Part shown: one piece after another, positions 25,847 to 34,836 of the stretch
How the letters are laid out: every line of letters begins with the position of its first letter
How positions within the stretch are numbered: position 1 is the stretch's first letter
Assembly (NCBI RefSeq): GCF_014653435.1
Contig: NZ_BNAO01000007.1
Location: 140,392 to 204,391, forward strand
Source: Alishewanella longhuensis
GTDB taxonomy: Bacteria > Pseudomonadota > Gammaproteobacteria > Enterobacterales > Alteromonadaceae
Reading direction: 5' to 3'
DNA: 64,000 bases
Notes under the pieces: model-generated
Told to the model about the DNA's origin: nothing
Database searches by the model: none
Seen by the model: the letters and a program-made list of their open reading frames with translations, nothing else
Translations under genes and position numbers: made by a program

Positions 25847-25897
25847 AAGTGCAGTTGCTAGCAGGTTTCCAGTTCAGTAGAGCTTACAACTGCACTT
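25847..25897. repeat. Inverted repeat between convergent bamE and rnfH
   Basis: AAGTGCAGTTG (25847-25857) and CAACTGCACTT (25887-25897) are perfect 11-bp complements separated by 29 bases. Further small GC hairpins follow up to 26010. Probably an intergenic fold or weak terminator region; no T-run follows. Confidence 0.45.
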
Positions 25898-26010
25898 ATT
25901 TAAGCGCCGCCGCCTGTTATGGCGGTGTTCCTGGCAACTTAAGCTTTGCCCTGCTGCGCCAATCATTCCTTTTGCAACCTTAGCGGCCTGTTACCGCATA
26001 GCTTGCGGCA

Positions 26011-26436
26011 TTATTCCTCTTTATTATTTTTCGCTATGCTATTTTGTTCTGCGCTAGTTTGCTCTGCACTAGCCATTTTTTGTTCAGCGACACGTCCACC
26101 TGTGGTTTTATCTGCCCGCCCTTCTTCTTTAGCCTTTTCGGCCCGGCGGCGACGCAAATCTTTAGGATCAGCAATCAGTGGCCGATAAATCTCAATACGG
26201 TCTCCTTCGCTCACATTATCGACTAGTTTTACCGGACGACTCCAAACGCCTACTTTTTGCGCGCGCAGATCAATTTGTGGGAATTGTTGCAAAATACCCG
26301 ATTGTTGAATGATTTGCTCAACACTGGCCGCACTGCTTACCGAGAGCGTTAATAAGGCTTGCCTATCTGGCAAAGCATAAGCCACTTCTACAGTAATTCT
26401 GTCATTTGCCGCTTCACCGGCACTACTATTAACCAT
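26011..26436 (-). CDS. rnfH: RnfH-family ubiquitin-like protein
   Basis: A 141-residue protein of the RnfH/UPF0125 (RatB) family. The conserved beta-grasp domain (residues about 13-95) contains [30 protein letters not shown] and [20 protein letters not shown]. The charged low-complexity tail after residue 100 ([14 protein letters not shown]) is longer than in E. coli and looks disordered. It overlaps the ratA 3' end by 8 bases. The biochemical role of the family is unclear. Confidence 0.9.
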   Translation of the reverse strand: MVNSSAGEAANDRITVEVAYALPDRQALLTLSVSSAASVEQIIQQSGILQQFPQIDLRAQKVGVWSRPVKLVDNVSEGDRIEIYRPLIADPKDLRRRRAEKAKEEGRADKTTGGRVAEQKMASAEQTSAEQNSIAKNNKEE

Positions 26437-26866
26437 AAACCTGCTTTGCTCTCTCTGTAAACGCATTTACCATGGCAGCGGTAAGCTCTTGAAATACTTT
26501 ACCAAAAGCGAACTGCACAAATCTATTGGAAAACTCAAACTCTAGTTGCAACACCACTTTACAGGCTTGCTCGTTTAGTGGCTGAAACTGCCAACCACCA
26601 CGTAAATGTTTAAAAGGACCATCAACCAGCTGCATATCAATACGTTGATAAGGCACCAAAGTATTACGCGTAGTAAAAGATTGCCCTATGCCCGCCTTGG
26701 AAACGTGCAACTTTGCCACCATTTCATCTGTTGACTGGCTCACAATAGTCGCAGCGCTGCAACCAGGCAAAAATTGCGGATAGTCTGGCACACCATTTAC
26801 TAGGTCAAACATCTGTTGCGCGCTGTAAAAAACCAAGGCACTGCGCTCAATTTGTGGCATACTCAC
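26429..26866 (-). CDS. ratA: RatA/Coq10-family START-domain protein
   Basis: A 145-residue polyketide-cyclase/START fold protein. The segments [17 protein letters not shown] and [18 protein letters not shown] are hallmarks of the RatA/COQ10 family. E. coli RatA has been described as a ribosome-association toxin, while the eukaryotic homologue binds ubiquinone, so the exact role is open. It is coupled to rnfH and divergent from smpB, the standard arrangement. Confidence 0.93.
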   Translation of the reverse strand: MSMPQIERSALVFYSAQQMFDLVNGVPDYPQFLPGCSAATIVSQSTDEMVAKLHVSKAGIGQSFTTRNTLVPYQRIDMQLVDGPFKHLRGGWQFQPLNEQACKVVLQLEFEFSNRFVQFAFGKVFQELTAAMVNAFTERAKQVYG

Positions 26867-26985
26867 TCCCCTTAAATCAAGCTGCAGATTGTATCAGAAG
26901 AACGCGAGGCAACAAAGTTGCAGCGCACAGCAGCTAACACTGACCGTGGTCAGCACGCTCGCTTGTCAGCTATATAAAGTGAATT

Positions 26986-27468
26986 ATGAGTAAAAAACAA
27001 ACCAACAAAAAGCAAAACAGTACCATTGCCCTAAACCGCAAAGCCCGCCATGAATACTTTCTGGAGGATCGCTTTGAAGCCGGCATCAGCTTACAAGGCT
27101 GGGAAGTTAAAAGTATCCGCCAGGGTAAAGTAAACCTGTCGGATTCTTATGTTATTTTAAATGATGGTCAGGCGTATTTATTTGGCGCACAAATTCAAGC
27201 ACTAAATAGCGCATCCAGCCACGTAGTGTGCGACCCGGAGCGCAGCCGTAAGCTGCTGTTGCATAAACGCGAGATAGAAAAGCTTATTGGCTTGAAAGAA
27301 CGCGATGGCTACACCTTAATTGCCACGGCTATGTACTGGAAAGCCTGCTGGGTGAAACTAGAGTTCCACCTGGCGAAAGGTAAAAAGAGCTTTGATAAAC
27401 GCGATGATATTAAAGACCGTGATTGGTCACGCGAGAAAGAGCGGATGATGAAGCATTCTAAGCGCTAA
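26986..27468 (+). CDS. smpB: SsrA-binding protein SmpB
   Basis: SmpB of 160 residues, the tmRNA partner in trans-translation. The [17 protein letters not shown] start, [18 protein letters not shown], and the basic C-terminal tail [20 protein letters not shown] that reaches the decoding centre are all intact. It lies 235 bases before ssrA. Confidence 0.97.
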   Translation: MSKKQTNKKQNSTIALNRKARHEYFLEDRFEAGISLQGWEVKSIRQGKVNLSDSYVILNDGQAYLFGAQIQALNSASSHVVCDPERSRKLLLHKREIEKLIGLKERDGYTLIATAMYWKACWVKLEFHLAKGKKSFDKRDDIKDRDWSREKERMMKHSKR

Positions 27469-27634
27469 TACTGCTGCCGCAAGCCGGCAATTGCAGCGGC
27501 TTAGGCTTATTGTCCGTAAGTTGTTAGATTAAAACGCACGTTCGAGCGAAATACAAATATCCTTGAACTTTAGCCTTCAGGGCCCATCTTAGTAAGTAAC
27601 TTGCACATTGTTTATGCAGCCAGTTTAAAGCCAC

Positions 27635-27663
27635 TGGCTATTTGCTAACTGGCAGCGTACAAT
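27635..27663 (+). promoter_or_regulatory. Candidate ssrA promoter
   Basis: TGGCTA (-35) and TACAAT (-10) with a 17-base spacer end about 40 bases before the mature tmRNA 5' end, leaving a short leader for RNase P processing. The rest of the smpB-ssrA spacer shows no gene. Confidence 0.5.
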
Positions 27664-27703
27664 GCAGGTTCACTAAAGGTGTAAGTGATTTACCTCAGAA
27701 TTC

Positions 27704-28063
27704 GGGGCTGATTCTGGATTCGACGGGATTCACGAAATCTTAGGTGCATGCCGAGGTGCGGTAGGCCTCGTAAAAAAGCCGCAAAAAACTAGTCGCAAAC
27801 GACGAAAACTACGCAATCGCTGCTTAATAGGCAGTAGATAGCTCTTCCCCTCACGCATGCCTGTAAGCTGAGACTCTGGAAGATCACCCCTAACAGGATC
27901 GCATGGCGGCTTTGTCCGGAGCCAAGATGCTAAAACCAATCGGACTCGCCCGACGATAGCCTGCCAGCTGGCGCTCATAGGGTTAACTAAATAACTGGAT
28001 AAGCATGTAGTACCGACGACGTAGGTTTTTCGGACGCGGGTTCAACTCCCGCCAGCTCCACCA
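27704..28063 (+). ncRNA. ssrA: Transfer-messenger RNA (tmRNA)
   Basis: A one-piece tmRNA of 360 nt. The 5' GGGGCTG pairs with 3' CAGCTCC before ACCA, forming the alanyl acceptor stem. The T-arm GGTTCAACTCC and the CCA end are encoded. The resume codon GCA at 27795 starts a tag reading ANDENYAIAA, ending with TAA at 27825-27827. This is a small variant of the common ANDENYALAA. It works with the adjacent SmpB to rescue stalled ribosomes. Confidence 0.96.
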
Positions 28064-28071
28064 AATAACAG

Positions 28072-28099
28072 AGGCCAGCAGCAATGCTGGCCTTTTGTT
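28072..28099 (+). terminator. Rho-independent terminator of ssrA
   Basis: AGGCCAGCA-GCAA-TGCTGGCCT is a 9-bp GC-rich stem with a GCAA tetraloop, followed by TTTGTTTTTT. It begins nine bases after the tmRNA CCA. Confidence 0.9.
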
Positions 28100-28292
28100 T
28101 TTTAAAAACGCTCCCTTCACTCATCTATTTGATCTTCATCCCATTGAACTAAGTACTAGATAGATGTCTAATATTGCTTTGGTGATTTAATACGCTGCTT
28201 TTTCTGGCAAGTTTAACGAAAAACCTCAGTAGACATATTCACTGTTACATTACAGAAACTTCGATTAATGGTAGCCATTTAAAAGGTTTAGC

Positions 28293-29354
28293 ATGGATTC
28301 ACTTTCTCAGATTGCTTTGGGTTCTGCCGTGGCCGTTGCGGTGATGGGGCGGCAAACCTCCGTGAAAAAGGCTGCACTATGGGGTGCTATTGCCGGCACC
28401 TTACCTGACTTAGATGTGCTCATTGATTATGGTGATGATCTTAGCAATATGGTGCAGCATCGCGGTTTTAGCCATTCACTGTTTTATCTGACCCTAGTCT
28501 CACCACTGCTGGCCTTGCTGATCTGTAAAGTTCATGGCGAAATGGCACATTACAAGCGCTGGTTAATGGCTATTTTGCTGGTGCTACTGACGCACCCTTT
28601 GCTGGATACCATGACCATTTACGGCACCCAGTTAGCGTTACCTTTTAGCAATTATCCTTTTGGCATTGGCAGTATTTTTATTATTGATCCCCTATATACC
28701 TTACCCTTGCTGGTCGGTTTGGCTTGGGTGCTGCTAAAAGGTCGGCGCTCCCTGGCAGCGAATACCGCGGGATTAGTGTTTTCCAGTTGCTATTTATTAT
28801 GGAGTGTTGCAGCGCAGCAGCATGTTATACAAGCAGCTCAGCAACAACTCAGTGCCACCCAGCATAATCAAGTACTGGTTACGCCAACCGCTATGAATAC
28901 GCTACTCTGGCGAGTATTGGTGATGACGGATACCGCTTACTATGAAGGGTTTTACTCTATTTTGGAAAAAAATACTGAGATCACTTTTAAGGCTTATCCA
29001 CTAGACCAAAAGCTTTATCGGCAATATCAATTGCATCCCAATGTCCAAACGCTAGCCGCTTTTACCCATGGTTTTTATGCTATTGCCCGCGAACAAGAGC
29101 AAGTGGTAGTCACCGATCTGAGGATGGGGCAACAACAAAACTATGCCTTTAGTTTTGTTGTGCCAGAGCAGGCGGATATGAATACCCAGCGGCTGCCAAG
29201 AGAGTTACAACTCACTGACACATTAAGCTGGGTTTGGCGTACTTTGCGTGGTCAGCATACCGCTGGCCTTAACCAATTACCTCATAACCTGACCAGTCAG
29301 GTACCTGCGGTTGATTGCCGCCGCCCGGCTGCAGTGCAATGTAATAGCCATTAA
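28293..29354 (+). CDS. Membrane-bound metal-dependent hydrolase, YdjM/DUF457-like
   Basis: A 353-residue inner-membrane protein. The N-terminal half carries the family features GTLPDLDVLIDYGDD and HRGFSHSLFYL (histidine/aspartate cluster, probable metal site), three to four hydrophobic segments, and THPLLDTMTIYGTQLALPF. A soluble C-terminal domain of about 180 residues follows, with no recognised motif. Substrate is unknown for the family. Its last 86 bases overlap the convergent DUF1543 gene. Confidence 0.8.
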   Translation: MDSLSQIALGSAVAVAVMGRQTSVKKAALWGAIAGTLPDLDVLIDYGDDLSNMVQHRGFSHSLFYLTLVSPLLALLICKVHGEMAHYKRWLMAILLVLLTHPLLDTMTIYGTQLALPFSNYPFGIGSIFIIDPLYTLPLLVGLAWVLLKGRRSLAANTAGLVFSSCYLLWSVAAQQHVIQAAQQQLSATQHNQVLVTPTAMNTLLWRVLVMTDTAYYEGFYSILEKNTEITFKAYPLDQKLYRQYQLHPNVQTLAAFTHGFYAIAREQEQVVVTDLRMGQQQNYAFSFVVPEQADMNTQRLPRELQLTDTLSWVWRTLRGQHTAGLNQLPHNLTSQVPAVDCRRPAAVQCNSH

Positions 29355-29769
29355 CGTTATCGAGTGGCAGGCAATTATCCAGCTCTAATAAGTCATCTTT
29401 ATGTTGGCTATCGGCATCAGTTAACAATAGCTTTTTAGCCCGGGCTTTGGCCTCTGCCGCTGAGCTGGCAACACAGAGCATAAACTCGTGTTGCTCGGCT
29501 ATTTTACCGGGGTAATAACCACCGAAATTAACAAAATACAATTGCTGTTGCTGCTCGGGCCGCTCGGCTACCAGCTTAAGCTGATAGCCGTCAATGGCGG
29601 TTAGCTCTAGATAGCTATCCAAATGCAAACCTTTCACCTCACCAAACCATTGCGATCTTAACTGTTCATAGGTATCGGCAATGGTCTTCCCTACCACAAA
29701 ACGCACATCATGCAGCTCAATATTGGCACCCGGTGCAGTACCGCCCAGGTAAACCATAAATAATTTCAT
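29269..29769 (-). CDS. DUF1543 domain protein
   Basis: A 166-residue cytoplasmic protein of the DUF1543 family. It starts MKLFMVYLGGTAPGANIELH and has two similar halves: HDVRFVVGKTIADTY with LHLDSYLELTAIDGY, then HEFMLCVASSAAEAKARAK. Function is unknown. Its 3' end overlaps the convergent hydrolase gene by 86 bases. It is followed upstream by the ABC transporter genes on the same strand. Confidence 0.82.
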   Translation of the reverse strand: MKLFMVYLGGTAPGANIELHDVRFVVGKTIADTYEQLRSQWFGEVKGLHLDSYLELTAIDGYQLKLVAERPEQQQQLYFVNFGGYYPGKIAEQHEFMLCVASSAAEAKARAKKLLLTDADSQHKDDLLELDNCLPLDNVNGYYIALQPGGGNQPQVPDWSGYEVIG

Positions 29770-29790
29770 ACGCTTCCTTATATCTATTAC

Positions 29791-31041
29791 TTATAACCGT
29801 ACACTTAACCCATCGGTTAATGCCCGTCGATAGGCGGCAAAAGCCGGGATGCACGCTAGCACAGCGGTCGCCAGCAAAATAGCGCCAGCCCAGTACAGGG
29901 TTTGCACACTAAAGGGGGTAATGCTAATAAAAAGCCCATAACTGGCAGCCAGGGTATCTTGTATCGCCCACAAGCTTATTACCAAAAAGAATGCTGCCAT
30001 AAACATCGACATTAAGGTTAGCAACAAGACTTCAAGTTGAATAAGCCAAAACAGATACCAGGGGTTGGCACCGACTGCCCGTAAAATGGCCACTTCACGT
30101 TGCCGCTCGCGCATAGACGCGAGTAAAGTGGTCATCATGCCAATTAAGCCCGCGACCAATACCAATAAGGTGATAAGTAGCAGCATATTCTCTACCATAC
30201 CGAGCATTTGCCACAGCTCTGCCAGCGCGACGCCGGGTAAAATGGCGGATAACGGCTCACCACGGAATTCATTAATTTGCCGCTGCACCACAAAGGTCGC
30301 CATACGGGAATTAAGCCCAACCATAAAGGCAGTAATAGCTTTGGGTGTTAAATCCATCTCCAGTGCCTGTTCAGCACTGACCTGACGGCCCGGCATCGGT
30401 GCACCTTGCTGCCAGTCGATATGGATTGCTTCTATCCCCTCTAAGCTGACATGTACGGTTTGATCTACCGGCGTGCCAGTGGGCGCCAGAATACCGGTAA
30501 TGGTAAAGGGTTTGTCTTTATGCTCAGAAAAACTGACCGCACCTATACCATGCGCCAGGGTAATTTCCTGCCCCAGCGTATAACCCAGTTGTTTAGCCAC
30601 TTCTGCGCCCAGCACCGCATCATAAACGCCAGCAAAGGGGCTGCCCTCAGCAAATTGCAAGCTTTGCTGATTAGCATAACGATAATGCTCAAAATAGCTC
30701 TGGTTAGTGCCCAATACCCGATAACCACGATGCGAATCGCCTAAAGATAGGGGGATCGTCCAGGCAATTTGCGGATGCTTGGCAATACGCTCATAGGTTT
30801 GCCAACTCACATTAGCCGTAGCATTGCCGATACGAAATACCGAGTAGAGCAATAAGTTTAACTGGCCGGATCGGGCACCAACAATCAGATCCGTACCTGA
30901 CACCGTATTGGTAAAACTATTGCGCGCTTCTTTGCGAATATGGTCAATACCCAGCAACAGCACTAAGCTAATCGTCAATGACAACAGGGTCATTAACGCT
31001 GTGGCCTTGCGGTTCCATAAACTTAGCCTGGCTAATTTCAT
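29791..31041 (-). CDS. FtsX/MacB-type ABC transporter permease
   Basis: A 416-residue permease with one N-terminal membrane helix (ALMTLLSLTISLVLLLGI), a periplasmic domain (about residues 40-285) and three C-terminal helices with the FtsX-family block MRERQREVAILRAVGANPW. This topology is shared by LolCE/MacB-type systems that act on envelope substrates. Start ATG 31041 overlaps the ATPase stop (TGATG); a longer frame to 31146 lies inside the ATPase gene. Context suggests a Zrg-like metal-related system. Confidence 0.87.
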   Translation of the reverse strand: MKLARLSLWNRKATALMTLLSLTISLVLLLGIDHIRKEARNSFTNTVSGTDLIVGARSGQLNLLLYSVFRIGNATANVSWQTYERIAKHPQIAWTIPLSLGDSHRGYRVLGTNQSYFEHYRYANQQSLQFAEGSPFAGVYDAVLGAEVAKQLGYTLGQEITLAHGIGAVSFSEHKDKPFTITGILAPTGTPVDQTVHVSLEGIEAIHIDWQQGAPMPGRQVSAEQALEMDLTPKAITAFMVGLNSRMATFVVQRQINEFRGEPLSAILPGVALAELWQMLGMVENMLLLITLLVLVAGLIGMMTTLLASMRERQREVAILRAVGANPWYLFWLIQLEVLLLTLMSMFMAAFFLVISLWAIQDTLAASYGLFISITPFSVQTLYWAGAILLATAVLACIPAFAAYRRALTDGLSVRL

Positions 31042-31733
31042 CAGCATGCCATTACTCCTTGCGCTAAATTGGCCATCTGTAATTCGTACTGAAAATACTG
31101 CTTTAATTGCTGATCGTGGCTGACAAAAATGACCGTAGTGCCACACTTATCCGCCTCAGCTAACAGTACCCGCATAAAAGCATCGCGATTATCAGCATCT
31201 AACGCTGAGGTGGGTTCATCAGCAATAAGTAGGGCGGGCTCAGTCAGTAAAGCGCGGGCTATGGCGACACGTTGCTGCTGGCCCACGCTAAGGGCACTGG
31301 CAGGTTGCTGCCACAGCAACGCGTCCAGACCTAAGGCTTCCAGTAAAGCGGCAGCGCGTTGTTGTAGTGCGATACCAGGTTTACCGGCAAAGCTAGCCCG
31401 CAGCAAGACATTATCTAAGACACTGAGGTACGGAATTAAATTAAGCTGCTGGAATACCACGCCTATTTGAGCTGCACGTAATTTATCGCGTTTGGCGGCG
31501 CTTAACTGATGCAAAGGTTGCCCCTGTACCCACAGTTCTCCCAGATTTGGCTTGGTAATCCCAGAGAGTAAATTCAATAAAGTGGTTTTACCGCTACCTG
31601 AAGCGCCACGGATAAATAAATGCTGGCCATGATCTAAGGCTAAAGCGGGTAGCTGCAATTGCCAGCTGTTTGGCTTATACCAAAAACTAACGTCTTTGAG
31701 TTCAATAGCAGGAATTTTCGGCTTGGTGGTCAC
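31041..31733 (-). CDS. LolD-like ABC transporter ATPase
   Basis: A 230-residue ATPase with Walker A GASGSGKTTLL, Q-loop GVVFQQLNLIPYLSVLDNV, signature LSVGQQQRVAIARALL, Walker B LLIADEPTSALD and the H-loop VSHD. The GTG at 31733 has GGGAG five bases upstream; an ATG at 31751 is the alternative. It pairs with the downstream FtsX-type permease and is divergent, by 75 bases, from a DUF3299 gene. Confidence 0.9.
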   Translation of the reverse strand: MTTKPKIPAIELKDVSFWYKPNSWQLQLPALALDHGQHLFIRGASGSGKTTLLNLLSGITKPNLGELWVQGQPLHQLSAAKRDKLRAAQIGVVFQQLNLIPYLSVLDNVLLRASFAGKPGIALQQRAAALLEALGLDALLWQQPASALSVGQQQRVAIARALLTEPALLIADEPTSALDADNRDAFMRVLLAEADKCGTTVIFVSHDQQLKQYFQYELQMANLAQGVMAC

Positions 31734-31808
31734 AGGTACTCCCTTGTGCATGCTATGATAGCCCTAACAAATGTTGTTTATTATGCAAAATTAAGAGGCG
31801 AAGCTCCA

Positions 31809-32354
31809 ATGTTCAATAAGTTGTCTGTTGCGTTTTCCGGGGTGCTGGCCGCATGTTTAGCCTTTAGCTTGCACGCCAGCGAAGTTAAAACCATTGAATG
31901 GACTGATTTAATGCCTGAGGAAGATTTAAAGGCATTAATGGCCATGCCAGAAGTAGCACATGATTATAGCCAGCCTTCGCCCTTTGATGATAACTACAAT
32001 GGTGAAGATCCCAGCGCACAGATTTGGCAGCAAATTCTGCAATCCGCCAAAGTAAAACCAGAATATAACAATAAAAAGATCCGCATACCGGGTTTTATTG
32101 TACCGCTGGAGTTTGACGACAAACAAAATGTCACCAGTTTCTTTCTAGTACCCTATTTTGGCGCCTGTATCCATGTGCCGCCACCACCACCAAATCAGAT
32201 CATTTATGTTAGCGGTGCCTCTAACCTGAGAGCCGATATGATTTACTCGCCGTTTTGGATAACAGGCACTATCACGACCGACAGTATCTCACACGATTTA
32301 GCCAATGCAGCTTATAGTATGAAAGCCGACAAGGTTGAAGAATATACTTGGTAA
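31809..32354 (+). CDS. DUF3299 periplasmic protein
   Basis: A 181-residue secreted protein with a signal peptide to about residue 22 (LHASEVK). The DUF3299 core contains KIRIPGFIVPLEFDD and YFGACIHVPPPPPNQIIYV, with a conserved Cys-x-His. ATG at 31809 is preceded by AAGAGGCGAAG. In vibrios and Shewanella, proteins of this family neighbour a LolD/FtsX-type ABC transporter and DUF2796, as here. A metal role is inferred. Confidence 0.85.
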   Translation: MFNKLSVAFSGVLAACLAFSLHASEVKTIEWTDLMPEEDLKALMAMPEVAHDYSQPSPFDDNYNGEDPSAQIWQQILQSAKVKPEYNNKKIRIPGFIVPLEFDDKQNVTSFFLVPYFGACIHVPPPPPNQIIYVSGASNLRADMIYSPFWITGTITTDSISHDLANAAYSMKADKVEEYTW

Positions 32355-32363
32355 CATCAGAGC

Positions 32364-32394
32364 ACACTAAAGCCGGGAGTTCCGGCTTTAGTGT
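32364..32394. terminator. 13-bp hairpin between convergent DUF3299 and DUF2796 genes
   Basis: ACACTAAAGCCGG-GAGTT-CCGGCTTTAGTGT is a perfect stem starting nine bases after the DUF3299 stop. There is no strong T-run on either side, so its terminator role is moderate. Confidence 0.6.
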
Positions 32395-32510
32395 TAATCG
32401 CAACCACTTTTTATTTGCGGCAGATTGTTACGGCAACAATCAGAGCTGGTCAAAAACTTTGTTAAAAAATAGCTATATAGCCTTTGAATGGCAATAGCTA
32501 AACCGCCAAT

Positions 32511-33182
32511 TTAGAAACGTATAGCGCTATTACTTAGGGTTGCCGCAGCAGCCCCTTGTTTACCATTCAACACCCATTGTACCGCTATTTTTTCTAACGC
32601 CGGGGTTAAGCTGAATAATCCCAGATCAAGCTGTTGCAACATCGCTGGGCGCTGACATAACAAACTAATATTGGCATAAAAATCACCATGCCCGCTGTAA
32701 CCCGGTTCAGTAAGATCGGTATTAGCATCCCCCCCCTGGATCTCACAGCTTGCCTCACGGTTCAGAGCAAACCAAGCTCCTTGTGCCAGATTATCTAACG
32801 CCAAAGCCACTTCTTGCTTTTGCTCAGTGCTACTCGGGGCATGCTCAAAACCCACAATATTATAAGCAGCAGATTGCAGCGCTAACTGCAGTTCATTCCC
32901 TTCTAACACCAGTGTTAAGGTTGCAGCACCATGCACATGAGCACCAAGCTGAGTGAAATCACTGTCATGGTCGTGTTCGTGTTCATGGTTGTGGTGATGT
33001 GTATGCGGTTCCGCCTGGGCATGCTTGTGCTCATCGGTATGTTTATCGTGTTGATGCTTATCATGTTGGTGCTTATGCTGTTGGGCAGGACTGCTAGAAT
33101 CGGCCACGGTATGGGCGGCAACTGGCGCATTAACAGCTAACCATAAGGCTGAGAGCGCCGCAAAAGAGAAACTTTTTTGCAT
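32511..33182 (-). CDS. DUF2796 histidine-rich periplasmic protein, ZrgA-like
   Basis: A 223-residue secreted protein: signal peptide (about 1-23, ending AAHT), then a His/Asp/Glu-rich tract (about residues 35-80, repeated HQHDKH and HHHNHEHEHDHD). The DUF2796 core follows, with LGAHVHGAATLTLVLEGNEL and the conserved C-terminal pair of halves. The tract looks like a zinc or nickel buffer. In Vibrio a DUF2796 protein, ZrgA, belongs to a zinc-uptake system with an ABC transporter; the similar neighbours here support the same role. Confidence 0.85.
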   Translation of the reverse strand: MQKSFSFAALSALWLAVNAPVAAHTVADSSSPAQQHKHQHDKHQHDKHTDEHKHAQAEPHTHHHNHEHEHDHDSDFTQLGAHVHGAATLTLVLEGNELQLALQSAAYNIVGFEHAPSSTEQKQEVALALDNLAQGAWFALNREASCEIQGGDANTDLTEPGYSGHGDFYANISLLCQRPAMLQQLDLGLFSLTPALEKIAVQWVLNGKQGAAAATLSNSAIRF

Positions 33183-33306
33183 CTGAAAATACCCCTAATA
33201 ATTTTTAACTCATCATACTTAATTTTTGAACTGTCGCAATGCCCTAGCTGATCTGAGTGAGTACTCAAAGCCGTACTGTAGCTATCACTCGATCAAACAG
33301 ATGTAT

Positions 33307-34836
33307 ATGCCAAAACTTATCGTAATACTAGGCGATCAGCTTAGCCCTGCCCTTGCCAGCCTGCGTCAGGCGACACCTGATGACATCATTCTATTGGCAG
33401 AGGTACAAAGTGAAGCCACTTATGTTAAACATCATAAGCATAAGATTGTTTTGTTGTTTAGCGCTATGCGGCACTTTGCCGCAGTATTGCGACAACAAGG
33501 CTTCAATGTTTGCTACATTGATTATGGCAGCCACCCTAATATTCAGAGTATGACGGATGCAATACAGTTCACTCTAATCCAGCGTCAGATAACACAGATT
33601 GTGATTACCGAGTGCGGTGAATATCGGTTACAACAGGAAATACTAAACTGGCAATCGCACTTCGAGCTGCCGGTTTCTGTGTTGGAAGATGATCGTTTTA
33701 TTTGTAGCCTTAGCATGTTTGCGCAGTGGGCCAGCGATCGGCAGCAACTGCGGATGGAATATTTTTATCGGTTAATGCGTCGTCATACCGGTTTGTTGAT
33801 GAGCAGCAATCAACAGCCCGTTGGCGGCCAGTGGAATTTTGATAAGGAAAATCGCAAAGCCTGTCCGCCAGATATAGCACAAATCCCACCGTTAACTTTT
33901 GTGCACACGGAGATCACAGTCGAAGTTATCAAACTGGTGAATCAGCATTTTGCTGACCATCCGGGCATCACAGAAAATTTTCAGTATGCGGTGACTGGCA
34001 AAGATGCCCGTAAAGCTTTTTTACACTTTGTCGAGCAACAACTGGCGAAGTTTGGTGATTACCAAGACGCGATGTTAATTGACCAGCCCTTTTTGTTTCA
34101 TAGCATTTGCTCGATGTATCTTAATGCAGGTCTATTGGATGTGCGTTGGATGTGTCAAAAAGTAGAAGCGGCTTACAAGGCGGGTCTGGTCAGTATCAAT
34201 GCCGCTGAAGGTTTTATTCGGCAACTTATCGGCTGGCGCGAATACGTCAGAGGCTTATATTGGCTGAAAATGCCCGACTACAGCAAAAACAATTATTTAG
34301 AAGCACAGCGCCCGTTACCTGGTTATTATTGGCACGGCAAAACCAAGATGCGCTGTATGCAACAAGCCATAAGCCAAACGCTAGAATTTAGCTATGCACA
34401 CCATATTCAGCGCTTAATGGTTACTGGTAACTTTGCCTTGCTGGCGGGGCTAAGTGTAAAGGAGATCACAGACTGGTATCTGGCTATCTATGCGGACGCC
34501 TACGAATGGGTAGAGTTACCTAACACGCTGGGCATGGCGCTCTTTGCTGACGGGGGGGTGTTAGCCTCTAAGCCTTACGCTGCCAGCGGTGCCTATATCA
34601 ACCGCATGAGTAATTACTGTAAAAGCTGCCACTATAAAGTCAAAGATAGCTTAGGTGAACTGGCTTGCCCCTTTAATGCACTCTATTGGGACTTTTTAGA
34701 TCGCAACAGCGCTACGCTGGGGCAAAACGCCCGCTTACAATTGGCGTATAAAAATTGGTCGGCCAAAGGTAACGAGCAACAGCAGGCTATTCGCGCTAAA
34801 GCACAGCAGCTATTAATTCATCTGGAGCAGTTATGA
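33307..34836 (+). CDS. PhrB-type Fe-S photolyase/cryptochrome-related protein
   Basis: A 509-residue protein of the prokaryotic iron-sulfur photolyase family (FeS-BCP/CryPro). These repair (6-4) photoproducts or act as photoreceptors. The N-terminal domain begins KLIVILGDQLSPALASL, without the usual classical photolyase motif. The C-terminal FAD domain has GFIRQLIGWREYVRGLYWL and the cluster region with YCKSCHYKV and ELACPFNALYWDF, which supply iron-sulfur ligand cysteines. Start ATG 33307 or 33301 (MYMPK). Its stop overlaps the next ATG (ATGA). Confidence 0.9.
   Translation: MPKLIVILGDQLSPALASLRQATPDDIILLAEVQSEATYVKHHKHKIVLLFSAMRHFAAVLRQQGFNVCYIDYGSHPNIQSMTDAIQFTLIQRQITQIVITECGEYRLQQEILNWQSHFELPVSVLEDDRFICSLSMFAQWASDRQQLRMEYFYRLMRRHTGLLMSSNQQPVGGQWNFDKENRKACPPDIAQIPPLTFVHTEITVEVIKLVNQHFADHPGITENFQYAVTGKDARKAFLHFVEQQLAKFGDYQDAMLIDQPFLFHSICSMYLNAGLLDVRWMCQKVEAAYKAGLVSINAAEGFIRQLIGWREYVRGLYWLKMPDYSKNNYLEAQRPLPGYYWHGKTKMRCMQQAISQTLEFSYAHHIQRLMVTGNFALLAGLSVKEITDWYLAIYADAYEWVELPNTLGMALFADGGVLASKPYAASGAYINRMSNYCKSCHYKVKDSLGELACPFNALYWDFLDRNSATLGQNARLQLAYKNWSAKGNEQQQAIRAKAQQLLIHLEQL

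Noticed and set aside
27730..27978. An 82-codon minus-strand ORF across the tmRNA gene
   Set aside because: It is fully inside ssrA and has no ribosome site or family resemblance.
28064..28292. Genomic island attachment at the tmRNA 3' end
   Set aside because: tmRNA genes are common integration sites, but no integrase, direct repeat of the 3' end or composition change was seen downstream.
32915..33140. Histidine/methionine-rich ORFs in other frames of the DUF2796 gene
   Set aside because: These are shadow frames of the repetitive histidine codons and have no start context.
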